A stretch of DNA of 64,000 nucleotides from Phytoseiulus persimilis (GCA_037576195.1 CM075102.1:4526001-4590000), one strand, 5' to 3'; shown: positions 1 through 12,959, counted from the first letter of the stretch. Translations and numbers: made by a program. Notes: generated by a model not told the origin, from the sequence alone.

Positions 1-9
1 GAAACTTGA

Positions 10-1033
10 AACAGCGCAACTCGGATTCGTTCGTCTCTGAAGGAACTCCTTCGGCTCTCTAACTTCTACTTCTCCATGATTCCGTCTCGCAGGGAAGACC
101 GAGCGCCCGAAGTCATTCTGAATTACGCGAAGCCTTCGACAACAACTGACGTGTTCGGCGCCGCGATTGTCATGCAGAAACTCTATTTCAACAAAACTCC
201 GTAGTTTGCGCCGTGCCCTTCGCTCACAGAGAATTTCAATGACAACAGCATCTTTCAGTATGTGGTCTGAGTCTTCCAAGAAGTGAGGATCGACTGTTCG
301 ATGCTTCTGAACTCTATCTGCTCTCCTGGACGACTGCGACTCACAGAGGTCTCCCCTCATTGTTTGAACCGTTGCCAACGGTTTTTGTGGGGTATCGTCA
401 TTAAGTCGCCAAGCACTTCGAGCAGAGGAACAAGCAGCGGCATCTGAAGAAACTGGTCGCTCCTAAAACGGGCATGAAACTGGTTCGGAGTTCTGTATTC
501 GATTCCAACGCATATTGAGGTGGAAGTTCAGCTCTTGAAGAAAGATTGCGAAAATCCGGTTTTGATCGCCAGAGAGATGCATGGACGAGTTCAACACGGA
601 GCTGAAAGAAACCGAAAAAGCGCGAATCATTGTATGCTGTAAGAATATGCTGAGCTACGTTGACCGACCCGGTCCTGGAGGAGTGTTGAAAGCGGAGCTT
701 CTACCGAAGATGGGCAACTATTTCTTTGACTTGTCTGTACTGTCAAAAGCTCAATGAGACAACAGAAACCCGTGCATGTGGACAATTGAATACATCTGGT
801 TCCGTGGGAAATTTCCTTCATTTCCGATATCGTTCTTTTCTTGTCGCCTCAACCGATGTCTTCTCCCTGTTGATCAAATCCGCGAGTATTCCGAAGCTCG
901 ACCGCTCCATGACGGTAACCAGACCGAGCCGAGCGTCGATTGGGAAGCTCGGCTTAACGATTTCGTTCCGATGAACAGTAGTTCTGCTATTGAGAGGGCG
1001 AACGCTGCGATCACCGCATTGCACATCGGATAG
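10..1033 (+). mobile_element. Decayed Ty3/gypsy-type LTR retrotransposon pol remnant
   Basis: Fragments of a gypsy-type polyprotein occur in the correct order over 1 kb, in shifting frames. Frame 10-204 carries NFYFSMIP (61-84), which resembles the NFYRRFIP motif after the RT palm, and TDVFGAAIVMQ (145-177), like the start of RNase H. Frame 276 carries SEDRLFDASEL, like the RNase H motif ending in REL. A further frame gives MHGRVQH (577-597), then LLPKMGNYFFDL (698-733) and CLYCQ (732-746), together like the integrase HH-CC zinc finger. LVASTDVFS (840-866) and WEARLNDF (about 932-955) resemble the integrase core and the region after it. Each piece alone is weak; the order is persuasive. Stops at 202-204 and elsewhere, plus at least three frame changes, show it is dead. 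It is probably cut by the window edge. LTRs were not seen. The family assignment is from remembered motifs. Confidence 0.7.
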
Positions 1034-2400
1034 GTACTTCGAATCTTGATGGTTCGATCATATCTCAGATCGTATGGGATTCACGGCTTTGTCTCTCGCC
1101 GAAGTTATTGTTGTTGCTAACATTGATGATGCCGGTCGCTTGCTTCTGGCAATTTTCGTTGTCGACGTTCTTCTGGTATGATACAGGGCCGGATTCAATG
1201 ACGCATGACAGAAGAAGATGCCACTCCTCCGAAAAGTGTTGGCATAGATCACAGCCATTATTTTCTTCGGCGTCTTCCTTCCCTTCCCGGCTCATCACTT
1301 CATCAGCATTGAACAAATACAGAGGAGAAGCCTCGGAAAAACAGAGTGCCTCGGGTGAATCGAGGAAGACAGAAAAGAGACGAGCGAACGAACGAACGTC
1401 AAAAACAGAAACAGCTCCGCGGTGTACCGCCGAGTTCGAGCTAAATCCAGCAATTGAGCTTCGAACTGGCGAACGATATCTGTTCGAGTGTATCGTCGCT
1501 GCAAGTTCGAGGCCTCGGGCAGAAACTACGACAGTGGCATCCTCTCATTTTTCTTCGATTCCGTGAATGGCGGGGCTTGCAGAGTACGCGTCAGAGGAAC
1601 GGCTCCAGTTGGGTTTTGGCTTGAAACTCTTATGGGCTGTCTCTCCACCTTGCTTCCGTCTTCCGAATTCGTGGTTAATCGAGCCGATTATGTTCCAATT
1701 CACTCGATATTGGACACTGAGCGATAGAGCGATTCGATGGCCAGTTCGTCATCGTCGTCGGCAGCAGCGAAACGGGAAGCATAAACTCTTGAAGAGTAGA
1801 GTATTAGAAGAAGAAAGAGCTTCTCGTGAAAGACCGCGATTGCGTGGGTCGTGTTTTCGAAACTGAACGGAAACACCGCGAGAATAGATTCCGGAGGCGG
1901 CCAGGCCGGCTGGCGTCGAAACTCGCCGTCTTCAAGATTGAAGTGCGTGTGAAGATCGGCAACCGAACAGCGGCAGTGGTTTGTGCGTCTTAGATTTTTT
2001 TTCTCCCTTCTGAGTGACCTTTGGGGGAGGTGGTCGCGCTGTCCGCCACCAAACCGGCTTTTAAATCGATGAGAGCCATATTTCTTCTCAGCTTCTCGTG
2101 TCCGTTGCTTCGTCCGGCTGGGACTAACTGTGTTGTCGTGTGCCGCTGGCTTTTAGCGAGAATTAGATTTGATCCCAAACAGCGAGAAGCAGCGTCTTTG
2201 GCTTCGATTGCACTGCGGGAATCCAACACACGTTTTCTTTGAGCTTTTTTGTGTTTTTCTCTTCCCGTTTCAACGATCGGTCGCACCAACTTTCCTCATG
2301 CCCGTTTCTGCGATCAGCTCTTCGTGAGGCATCTTTTCGTGGAGGTTTCTCGGCGTTTTCAACGATTATTCGTATTCCAGCCCTAATGAGGAGCGTCGTG
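1034..2400. other. No gene recognised
   Basis: The 152-codon plus-strand frame (1108-1566) and the minus-strand frames here have no recognisable domain and lie in the length range expected by chance. One stretch at about 1078-1180 keeps a hydrophobic open frame just downstream of the gypsy remnant and could be its tail. I see no repeat or RNA gene. Confidence 0.5.
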
Positions 2401-2437
2401 ATAAGACCAGATTCTCTGTGTTGTGGGAAAAACGGAA

Positions 2438-2503
2438 AACACCCTGTTCAATGAGTTCAATGGAAAACATTCAATTAGTGTCCACGGCAAACTGCAGGGT
2501 GTT
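2438..2503. repeat. Short inverted repeat in an AT-richer tract
   Basis: The sequence AACACCCTG (2438-2446) is repeated in inverted orientation as CAGGGTGTT (2495-2503), with 48 bases between the arms. Immediately downstream, CCGTAT and ATACGG (about 2519-2538) form a second small palindrome. The tract 2400-2800 is richer in A+T than its surroundings. This may be the body of an old non-autonomous transposon, but no full element could be delimited. Confidence 0.3.
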
Positions 2504-2800
2504 ATATACACGGTATTATCCGTATTCGCAGGGATACGGAAAATACGGTCTAGTCGTGACGCTTCGATTCGTTCAAAGTTCGGGAAAACCGTACCATGAT
2601 ACTTATAAGCTCCTCAATGGTTTTGGTGGGCGAAGCAGTGGCATCCCGGGATGAAAATGTGGGATGTACAAAATGTATCCGCGAAAATATGAATCTTCTC
2701 GTCATGCTCGATATGACATCGTCAAATTTCGGTAGTCTTCATTTTCCGATGGTTCAATTTCTCAGATTTTCATGGTTGAGGTGGTCGATTATCTAAAAAA

Positions 2801-2885
2801 CAGGGAGCGTTCTTGGAACCCCGAAAGTTCCGCCGCGGAACCCCAAAAAACAGCCGAACAGCGGAATGCGGTTCGAGAACCACTG
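2801..2885. mobile_element. hAT-like miniature element
   Basis: The right end reads GGTTCGAGAACCACTG, the reverse complement of the CAGTGGTTCTC-type terminus typical of many hAT (Charlie-like) elements. The left end CAGGGAGCGTTCTTGGAACC is an imperfect inverted copy of it. The interior contains the GGAACCCC / GGGGTTCC alternation usual in such elements. The flanks are similar, ATCTAAAA at 2791-2798 and ATCTAAAC at 2886-2893, which suggests an 8-bp hAT target duplication, although the left copy is offset by two bases. No transposase is present, so the element would be non-autonomous and old. Confidence 0.45.
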
Positions 2886-2893
2886 ATCTAAAC

Positions 2894-5800
2894 AACTCCG
2901 ATACCCGGCAACTCATCCCATTTTGTCTCTTTGATTCCCTGGGAGGCAGATTTGATCACCGCGCGAAAAACAGGACTCCCTTGGAGGTACACGATTTTTC
3001 CCCGCGCCGAAGCCGTGAGCAGATCAGTCCTTTCCTATAATTTTCCGTGATTTGTGGTTCGAAAACCCCACAGGTTCTCACGAGACAGCGGATGCACTCG
3101 GGCAAAACTTGGAAGAAAAAAACGGCGACGATGAAACAAACAATCGAGCGAAGACGATTCTGGAAAACGAAATTCGAAAAGGCTTCATTTGATCTGGAGC
3201 GGAGCGAGAGTGAGGTTTTCACATTCGGTTGTGGTGTGCTTGCACTCGTAGAGGGGGAACCCAGAACTGTTGAAACGAACTGGTCTGCTAAGTGTCAGAA
3301 GGATATGGAGTGCTCCCTCTTCTCCTTGTTTTGGAACTCCTCGTTCCCCCCTGCTCCCCCTCTTCGTTCTTTCTGTGGAAACAGAATTTTCTCAATTTCC
3401 ATGAGTGGTATCCGGCCGAAAACCCAACTGACAGACGCCGCTGAGCCATGACAGCGTTTCGTTTTTAGCTCCCTCGCTGTCTATTCTTCCTTCAGTGAGT
3501 TGTATAGAAAAATTCTGAGCACCACTCCTGCTTGCGGCAACGCATACTCTGAAAAGAAGTCAAGTGCTTTTCGGCTTCAAAACGCTGCGTTCCGAGTGTC
3601 CAAACCGAAAAGTTGATGAAGTCCGTGCTTCCATCCGGAGTTGCTGTGACTGGCCGCTTCTATCACGAACAAGTCATCAGCTGTGGCCGCGCAGTACTCG
3701 AACTTCGGACAGAGTGAACGCCGGCGTGCCGGTCGTTCCGTCGCTTCGTCAGGTGGCCGCTCAGAAACGAAAGAAGTCGGATTGACAGAATCGAATTCAA
3801 GCCGTGGCTCCAACAATGAAATTCGTTGTGGCAAATCGAGTAGAATTCGTCTCGTTCCGATTTCTTCCGGTACCGCTTTAGCGCATCGTACTTCGCAACG
3901 CAGTCCTTCTTCTTTCAATTGATTCGGCCATTTCTCAGGAGAGCGTCGAAGAGCGTTACACGTTCCTCAATTTCCTATGATCGCGCGCTCCTTGACCTCG
4001 CGGGGGATCGATTCGATCGATAGAGAAGTGATTCCGGAGCTTCAGCTCCGTTTTTTCTTAAATGCGAGACGGTGGCTGTTGCCAAATAGGGAGGAACCCA
4101 TTCGATCGGAAATCTTCCGGTGCCGAAGTAGCTTCTGACCGATTGGTTTTCTTCTGGATCGAAGGATCGACACGCTCTTCTCGGAACATCACCCCAGACT
4201 TTATAAGTACTCCCGACTCACTATATGAACCTGTGTGGATTCCCGCAGTAATCCAGAGCTCTGAACACACATCGATGTCTGGAAAAAAAATGTCTTATGC
4301 AGTCGGGAGTTCGGAGTATCTTCCAAATGGAATTTATATTATGAGACTGGTTTTGTAGGTGGGTTGCTGAGACTTTTCTGAATGGAAGGTTTACGAAGTA
4401 AAGTCAGATCACAGAATTGCAGGTTTCTTTTCGAGATATTTTATGCAGCCTGCTCTGATCCCATAATGATTAGTTTGATGCCTGACGAAAATTCGCAGCG
4501 GCTGGTGACACTGCTGTTCGAAGGTCAGCACCAGGATTGGAGGAGCAAATGAGGAAACATCGGGAATATTTTAGAGACTGCAGGAGACATAGCGGATATC
4601 CAAGATCGTCGAATATGATCTTGGTCTCTTTTTTTTCACTCTCAAACCGGGTCGTTGTCTCGATCCGGCGCCATCCAATCTCGCTGATTGCTTATGCGAG
4701 CGAATGTCCTCAGGGAGACCGCAAAAGCTGAGACTTATTCCAGCGTGTCCGCTCAATCTACCGCCTGGGCACGCAGCGTAGCCGTGCTTTACAGTGGAAA
4801 ACTCGCGGCATCTTCAGGTTGATATCGGTCCGTTCGGATCGAGCGTGGCTTGAGACGCCGTTCATGTCCAGTGTTTTTTATCCCGCTTTTTCCTAGCCGA
4901 CATCGTGCGTTAGTCGAGCTGATAGTTGCTCCACTAAGAGCGGTGGCATCTTTCGTCGACATAGATCACCGTGGCGAATAACACAGAAGTCGAACCACTC
5001 CTGTTACCGGTGCTGTGCGAGCCATGATACGTCGTCTACCGATGGCAGAAGATGTCCCCCACGTTCCCCCCTTCTCGGTAACAACCCCACCTCTTAAGCT
5101 CCCAGAAGCTTCAATTACGCCGGAAAAATGAACCGAAGTGTTCGAAGTAGCGTCTGAATCGTCCGCGATCTTGCTGTTCACGGTCTTCGCGCAGAACGCT
5201 GGCGTTACACTTGCGCTGCTGCGCCTTCTCGGTGCTGCGCTCCCGCTTTGTCGGAGAGCTCTGGCGTCGAGAATACGGCGATGTCGACGAAAAAGGCAAC
5301 TCCTTACTTTTTCTACGACGCCCAGTACTAAAACACCGACCGACGGACAGTGAATTAACTTTTGTTCTGTTTTCGTCGGGTTGCTGCCGTCGGAGCTCTT
5401 TCTGCGGCGGTTACGTTCGGTAAGCAGAGTCATCTTCGGCTTCTGAATATGAAACTGTTTTAACAGCGAAAGACTCCTAATGAACAAAACTAACACCAAA
5501 ATCATGACTCCGGCATCTGGGCCTCACGCGCTGTCATAACACAGCCAGACATGCCATAACGAGAGCAACAACCACGGCAACAAGACGACTTGATTTTAAT
5601 TACGAATGGCGTTTACGATCTCGCGACGGAACCAGAAGTCGCGTTTACGACTCTCGAAAGCGATCATCCCCTGCCCCTCCTCTTGTTTATCTTTCACTCT
5701 GGTTTATTAGACTCCACTGCTCATTCTCCAGAACCGCTCATTGGTTGCTGCTCGTCTCCGAGGGAACCTCGACCCGATGTCAAGCTCGCACGCCGACGAA

Positions 5801-6560
5801 AAATTTCGGAGCTCCATCCGCTGCTTCGAGGCGTATTTCCGAAATATTCGACATGTTAGGCGACTTTTGTCATTGGAACGCGTGGGAAAGAAATGCACTG
5901 AGATAGAGCGTCCGATATTTTGGTCGATTTCGGAAGCTGGAGTGGAGAGGACGGATTTCGAACCATGAGTTCCTCTCTCCTACCGACAGTGGTCTCACGG
6001 TGAACTGACGAGTCCGTTTCTCTCCGCTCCGTCGTTCAGCAATCGAGAACGAGTCGCGCTTCTCCTGATTCGCAGGTGGACCAAGGTGGCTCCGAGGACG
6101 ACGGAACTGAGGAGAAGCAGAGATGAAGAGGGAAAGGGGAAGCAGACGCAGACGTTGACAAAGCATCGGACGTGGTGGTGACAGCGCAATATTTTCAAAT
6201 TTCCAGTCGCGACTCATGTTTCGATTCCAGCCGTCCATTCGGCTTACCCCCTCCCACCCTCTCCCCTCGATTCTCTCCTTTCGTTTGCGTTGCACTGTAG
6301 AAGTGAGCGAACGGAATGGAAGCGGGAACAGGAAGAATCAAATTCACATGTACGGCAGCGATAACTAACCACCGCATGGGAATAGCAAGCCTGTAGAACG
6401 ACGCTCTTCGCCGGGAGAAATTTTGCGAAATTCCTTGAGAAGTTGGTTATGGCTCGCTTGACGCATGATTTGGAACCTTTCGAAATCAGCCTGTTCCGGA
6501 TGGGTGAACGAATGAATTATCCGTCCGGTTCACATGGCTCCGGACTGATTGAAGTATTAG
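2894..6560. other. No gene recognised
   Basis: Scattered frames up to 179 codons (minus strand, 4966-5505) and 141 codons (minus strand, 5870-6295) lack any motif I can name, and overlapping frames on the other strand look equally plausible. No repeats or RNA genes were noticed. Confidence 0.5.
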
Positions 6561-6571
6561 ACCCTCTAGAG

Positions 6572-6610
6572 TAGCGGTTTTCAACCTTTTCGGAGTACCA
6601 GCAAGTTCCA
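6572..6610 (+). mobile_element. hAT-like terminal sequence, solitary
   Basis: TAGCGGTTTTCAACCTTTT followed by CGGAGTACC closely matches the terminal inverted repeat style of hAT elements (the GGTTTTCAACC core is very common). The eight bases in front, CTCTAGAG (6564-6571), are a plausible target duplication but have no second copy nearby, and no inverted partner was found in the next kilobase. I read this as one end of a truncated hAT element. Confidence 0.35.
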
Positions 6611-6619
6611 TAATGTCCA

Positions 6620-9600
6620 CATTTGTCAGGATTCCCTCAATTTTGAGTTACAATAAAAATTACTCGTTTGTACGTATCTGTGGTCTATGACGTAGCCCAA
6701 GAAAATCTCCCCTAGCCCCCGAGAGTCCGCCATGGCCCCTTCTGGGCCACGAGGCTCCAGTTTGAAAATAGTTGCTCCGGAGGTTTGGAGAACGATTTCC
6801 CTTGAGTTCGACTTTCAAAGAATCCAGGTTCGATGCTGAAGGCTGAAGAAAGAGACCTACCTCTCCGGCTCCACGCAGCGATTGGGAGTCGTGGGAACGA
6901 AACTCTTTCTCTCCGACCTCATGGTCGGAAATGGCGGCACCACGCATTAATGTGATCGCTTGGCCATCGCTGGGTCTCCTTTCTCAGTGTGACTGAGTTG
7001 ATTTCCTCCGCTCTTTCACGGTATGCTCGTGAAAGCCTGGACGAATACCAGCTTGGTCAAGTCCTTCTGAAGAAATAGGAAGCGCTCGTTCCTCGACTTA
7101 GCCGTTGGTTCGAAAGTACAACTTGAAGCTGACGGTAGTTTTCATCAAAGACTGGATATCTATAATCTATGACATTGACCAAGAAAGACTCTCACATGAA
7201 TATATGAAGGGAGTTCCAGCCGACCCGCATCAGCAGAGGAACGGGCTCATTGGTCTCTATCGGGCAAGGAGAAGCACGAGTTTGAGAATTTCCGCTACGT
7301 GAACATCTTGGTGAGCCACTCCAACACGCTCCGGGAAGGCACTGTGGTGGATGGAGGGAATCATCACTGATTCAGAACGCCATACAACATTCATCAGGAA
7401 GCGACGAAGCCGCTAGGCGAGGCGTTAAGTGGTCTGAAGTCGATGCCGCTGTCGCCGACAGTTTGCAACATTACCAAAACACCACGTTGTTCACTAATTG
7501 TCTCCACCGGCGACGATGGAGCTTCGCCGCGGCATCCGAGACTGAGGGCTCCCCACGTGGCCGTATGTGTCTTGAGGCGCATCGAAGTCTAACGAACGAA
7601 CGGGCGAATGAACGAACGCGCCGGGCAACGCCTCCCGTGTCCTATCAAGCAAAACAGCGAAATTCTAATGAGTAGAGACGCTTACTCACGCGGACGGACA
7701 GACCGCCATCTGCCGTCCAACGTTAAGCAAACACCGGTTTATTATTTCAAGTAGCAGAACAGCAGCCGACATGCCTCGGGAGCGCACGGTCTCGTTCTAC
7801 CAAAGTTCACATTCGGTTCCGGTGGTGAGATATTTTCGGTTCTCTTTCCGGCGCGAGAGCATCGTCGAACAGAAGCGAAAATTACGATAGATGAGAACTT
7901 GAGCTGGTCCCCTCTCGTCGGTTCGCGCTGCCTTCGAGATCATACACCGTTTGATCTCGAATCCCGCTGGATCCCGCTGGTGGAACCGAGAATCCACCGT
8001 TTCTTCTCGCAGAAGTGAGACGAAGGAGTGCTGCGATACATTTCCGCTGCGGGTTAGCCTTACGGAATCGTTGTGAGGTTTGGATGATCCACGATACTTC
8101 AGGTTGAGGAAAATATTTCAGCATAAAGAGCCGACATGCACCAAAATTGAGCCGTCGAACGCGCGAAGTGATCCCCGGGAGTTCCCAAGTGGTGATCCTT
8201 GGTGAGACTTCTGAGACGAGTTCCGAATAATAATCCATGGAGTAATTATACAAGACGAATATCTTCGGAAATAAAACGCGATTGTGTAGAGTTGTTCCTG
8301 GTACTTTCTGTCCTCGGAACTTCATACCAGCAGAGAGCGACTACTTGCCTTGTCGTGTCCCCGATTTCGGATCCTCAAGTATGAGGCCCGAGTTCGCCTG
8401 GCGAGAATCCCATCGGAGTTTAAGTTTCCTTATCCAAACCAGGAAAGCGCTTCCTGAAACCGCGAAACCAGTGGGGTGGTGTTGCTCCATGAGCACAACC
8501 CACTCCGCCGCTCCCTCGTATTCTTCCTCTCACGCAGTCCGAGCATAGAATGCCTGATGGTTAGTTCCCGCTGTAACAAAATGAGAATAGAATGTCTGGA
8601 GGCAGGGATTCAAGGAAGTGAATCCAGCGCCAGTCCCGCTTATCTTCCCCGGCTGGTTTTACGATTACGGCAGAATCCCGAACCATCCGATGGGATTTCC
8701 ACCTTCGTTTGCATGAAACGTTCGAGGAGGACCCTCGTGAAGTGAGCATCAACTCAACGGCGTGCTTGTGAATCCCGTGGCTGCTTGCCGTGGTTTTCTT
8801 TTCGCGATGGAACCAGAGGGGAATTTCTGCAAAGAGCTCGCGAGACCGGAAAGAAGCGTCAACGCAAATGACGTCGGGGGCATGGGACGAATATAAACAA
8901 AGCGGAGAGAGCTCTGATCAGTCAAGCCCATCGAGGGGATCACATTCAGTTTGCTCCTCAAGCAGAGAGAACAGGACAGACTCACGTAATGGCTCCAGGT
9001 CAACTGTGAAGCTCTGCGGAACCGGGAACCGAACTAAACTCCGTTCAAATGGCGTGGAACTCGCGGGGAGGCCATGGCAAGGTCGTTTCCGGAGTCTCCC
9101 GATCAGCCACGGCGAGTTTACCAAGTCGCCATGACCACGGTAGTAAACCCTTATTACTCTTTCTTTTCCTCGAAGATGAATACTGGTCCCTCGAGGTTTC
9201 CCAAAACTCTGGACTGCGAGCCGGATCCAAGAGAAGCAGACCATTCTGGCGTGACCCTCCATCAAAACCCGAAATTCATAATCAGAGAGCGCAACAGAGT
9301 CCTTCAAGGTTCTAATGACTGAAGTCGACGATTAGATCAAGATTCTTCCGTCAAACTTCGGACGGCCATCTTGTCCACAGGCTCGGATAAAACGGTCTCA
9401 AGTGGAATCGATAACGTGATGGAGGCCTAGATAAAGTCGCCCGACCACGATGCTGAATGCCCTCTCCCTGAGCTTGTTACGACTTCTTGGTGCGTTTGCG
9501 TGTTTTTCCTTTTTCCCGGAAGGAGGCTCACAGCCAGAGTCTCGGTGCTTCTCGAAAGAGGAGCCCTTTACGCGCATTGTGCTGAGTGCCTGCAGAGAAA

Positions 9601-10560
9601 ATCAAACAGAAGATGTCTTCCGAGCAGACCCTCTGAAAGCTCTCAATTTTTTCCCCGCTCATTTCCGTTTTTAGCAGCGGCGACCGAAGCAACGCTCGCA
9701 TTCGATCTGAACAGATCGTTCGCAAATAGCTCCCGTTCGGAAATTAGAACGTAGGCGTCGACGACAGGAGACTGACTCCGCTTCACGAGCCACGGCGAAG
9801 AACAACCCGGCCTTCAACTCCAAGCGAAACGTGAAGGTAGACCGGAATCGAGTGTTGCGATTACGACTGCATGAGCTCGGCGCTTGAAAGTAACCCCAGC
9901 GCTGATGAAACTCTTGTTGAAAAGAGTGCCGGGCCGGAGCTTGCGCTCATGGGAGAGGGCGAAAGTTTGTGAAGTTGTTCTGATAAGCGACGCCTTGCTG
10001 ACGGGAGATATCCGTTACATATGCCGCGCCACCTGTGGCACTGACGCGGTTAAGCGACGAATTCGGGGAGCGACGCGGAGAACTTTGGTGGGCTATCATT
10101 GTTGTTTTTTGCCCCTCGGTCGTCCCTCTCAGGAGTCGAAAGTTCCAGCCCTCGCTGTTGAGTTATAATCATTTTCTCCAAAGGAAAAACCAGCGGAGAA
10201 ACTCCTCCTCGAACCGCCGAGAAGACGCGCGGTTTCCGTCTGGCAGCTCTCGGACGTAATTTCAGTGGAGTTCCCTCACTCTCCTCCCGACACGAGTCAA
10301 AATGACTTCTGCTGTGTTCTTTCTCCCATTCCGAGCTGTCTTCGACGTTGTTCTTATCTTTTCCTTCTCTCTATTTCCTCAAGGAAGGGGGACGTTTTCG
10401 GCGAGCGCAAGGAGCTCCGTTGGCAGACGAAGATGGAAAAGGGAGGAAGGAAGGAAGAAATAGAAACGATGAGAGGACGATAGAGAACTCAGCAGACGAC
10501 GTTGAGCGGGTTCGAGAGATTCTAGGATGGCGAGAAAATACCTACTCAGGCCCGTCATAC
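6620..10560. other. No gene recognised
   Basis: The frames present (longest 147 codons, minus strand 7882-8325, and 129 codons, minus strand 8918-9307) show no family signature. Composition is unremarkable. No tandem repeats of note were seen. Confidence 0.5.
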
Positions 10561-10569
10561 TCGGAGTGA

Positions 10570-10890
10570 CAGAAGACGGCTGCGATTTGCCGAAAATTAC
10601 CTCCAGAGAGAGCAAAGAAGAACAACCTCGTAAAGCGGGGAATCTGGAGCTCCGAGGAGCCCGGCGGAGTGAAAAAAAAAAACGAGCTTGGTCTCCAGGG
10701 CATGTTCGCAAACCAGGACGCAGAAGACAAGAAGGCCGAGCAGAGAATCGCGGCGTACTGGATGGACGCATCTGGAACTGGACCGCAAGAACGGGTGAAT
10801 GAAGAAATTGGCTCTCTTGGGACGATAATTGGTGACGCAGTTGGACATCTTGGCCTGGAAATCCGGAGAAAAGCAAAGGAGGGGACATGA
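10570..10890 (+). CDS. Coding-like open frame, possible exon, unknown product
   Basis: This frame stays open for 106 codons and its first codon positions are strongly biased to G and A, a pattern typical of real coding DNA. The peptide is soluble and charged, with likely helical stretches (for example AEDKKAEQRIAAYWMDAS). It starts directly after a stop (10567-10569); the first ATG is at about 10702, so it could be an internal exon or a shorter ORF. All three minus-strand frames are also open here for about 500 bases, but that follows from purine richness of the plus strand. I do not recognise a family. It could equally be a relic of a transposon gene. Confidence 0.3.
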   Translation, partial: QKTAAICRKLPPERAKKNNLVKRGIWSSEEPGGVKKKNELGLQGMFANQDAEDKKAEQRIAAYWMDASGTGPQERVNEEIGSLGTIIGDAVGHLGLEIRRKAKEGT

Positions 10891-10899
10891 CCAGTGGTT

Positions 10900-12950
10900 A
10901 GAAGGAGTCCGACTCCACCGTGAAGACGGTCGACGGAGATTCCTCGGCTGATGCCTACCGAGAGAATGAACGAGGAACATTTTGAACGAAGCTTCCTCAT
11001 CGTTACACGAGATGGTCACGAGCTCTCGTGTCGGCTGAATAAACATCCCTTTTCGCCAACTCAAGCTCGACGGGTACCATGACGCTACTTGCTCTCCACG
11101 ATTGTGTTGGAGAGGCATCAACCCAACTCGGAACGAAGAGCCCGCACCCGCAAGGTCGCATCTCTTCCACGAGCCCGGACGCTGCTGCGAGTCGTTTCGA
11201 TCTGTCTCCGAGGTTTTCCCACGGTGCTTTCCTCACGGAATAATCCTCGACCTCCAAACGCGGAATCAAACGCGTCGTCGAGCTTGGATTGGAAGAAATT
11301 CTGCCCCGGAGTTGACCATCCCATTTCGAGTTCAACACCAGGATACGAGTCGATTGACGACGAACGCGTTCCCTGTTGAGCTGCGACGCTTCACTTGAAA
11401 GGGTTCCCTTCCATCAGGGCCGTTCGGGAACATTGAGAAAGAGACCACTGGTTCGCGGACACGGCGAGAGGTTCGCGATTGAGGGGCCATGTTCGCGGTC
11501 AGCGGAATGAGATTCCCGCCAGATGCTGCTCCGGATCTAGCGCCGCAATCATCGCCCCTTCCGTATCCACCCGATCGAAAACCCGGAGACGGGCTGAGAA
11601 AATCCGGAAGGCTTAATACAAGAGAGATATAAACGCCTGGGTGCTCAACCGTGCTCTCAGCAGCTCATTACCACGACTCGGCACTGGGAACTAAAAATCG
11701 ATATTCTCGGCGCCACCGGCTGAGAGACGCGGTGATCGCGGGAAATCGCGGTATTCCAGCAGCAGTCCACCAACACTTGTTGTGTGTTTGTCTACCGGCC
11801 AGTTTCGGTCCAACCGTTTTGTCCGGAGCTCGACCCGGTTCCGGATGCGAAAGCTCACCAGAAGGAGAGTCCGACGAAAACAAGTGCGACGCGATGGGAA
11901 GCGGTATCAGCAAGTCAAGCGACTACTGAGTGACCATCCGAGCAATCCATAAAGTTCCGAAGGTCCATTAGTATTCCCGGTGGCATTCGTTCGGCGTGGT
12001 CCGGGTGCCCCGATCCGAAGTGTTGGAGTCGGGTTGGGCTCGGAATGTAATGAAGAAATCTGTCCGTTCCTCCGCTCGCTGCTCCGATGTTGGCCGAATG
12101 AAGCGCTGCTAGGTGTTCGGATGCTCCACCGGTTGCCTGCCCGTTGGGTTCGAGCGTTCCTCCGTCGGCCGGCCAGAAGAGGACACGAAGAGGTACCCGG
12201 CCAAGCCCTCGCGGCGGCGGCGGCGTCTCCATTGACCACACTTAGCACTGAGAACCTCGAAACAAATCTTCGAGCACTGCTGCTGGTGTTCGGCCCTGAG
12301 AGAGGGATAAATAATCGTTTCTTCGACTTACAATTCGTTTGACTTACAAGCGGACTTTGTTTCCGCGAATCCGGGCCCAGCCCGTCATCTGCGACGAATG
12401 GAGGCGTCTCAAAAACGCGACTCTTCTCGGAACGCTTCCTCAGTAGTTTGTAGGTGTCCCGCTCGAACATTTCGTCGCTGCGATGGGATTCCAGAGAATG
12501 GCTCCCATCAACGTTTTTATTGAGTAGCTCATGCTCTTATTGGTTCGCTCGACGGAGTCTGGCGCTCGAACGGGAAAAAGATAACCGATGATCGCTCCCC
12601 GTTCCAGGTCACGGATCGGAAGCGGGAGATTCGTCGAATGGCGCACGACAAAACGCCACGCCCCACGAAGATCCCATGCCGTCTACGATCGATGAATTCC
12701 GCTCGTTCTCCCTGCAATCATTCGTTACCGCTCGGCTCAACGGCGGACGATGAGGTGGGGAAGAGGTCTGCCAAGGTCTGTGGAGTCCACGGATCCCAAG
12801 TTCGGACCCTTTTCATGGCATTTGCATTGCGATGATCAGCGACCGTGGCGGGAACTTCATGCTGCGCACCTTACTTTCAGTGAAACTGGGAAGGTTTCGA
12901 CGTTCCCAAGTAGCTCGATTTCCGAAAAGAGCGGGTTTCTTCGACTCCTC
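10900..12950. other. No gene recognised; short GCG repeat
   Basis: A GC-rich stretch includes a (GCG)5 run at 12211-12225. A 187-codon minus-strand frame (11907-12470) is overlapped by a 120-codon plus-strand frame (11980-12342); neither has a recognisable domain. Confidence 0.45.
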
Positions 12951-12959
12951 CCAGACTTA

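Noticed and set aside
6004-6040. CTGACGAGTCCG, another hammerhead-like core
   Set aside because: No GAAA box follows at a stem II distance and no stem I/III pairing was found.
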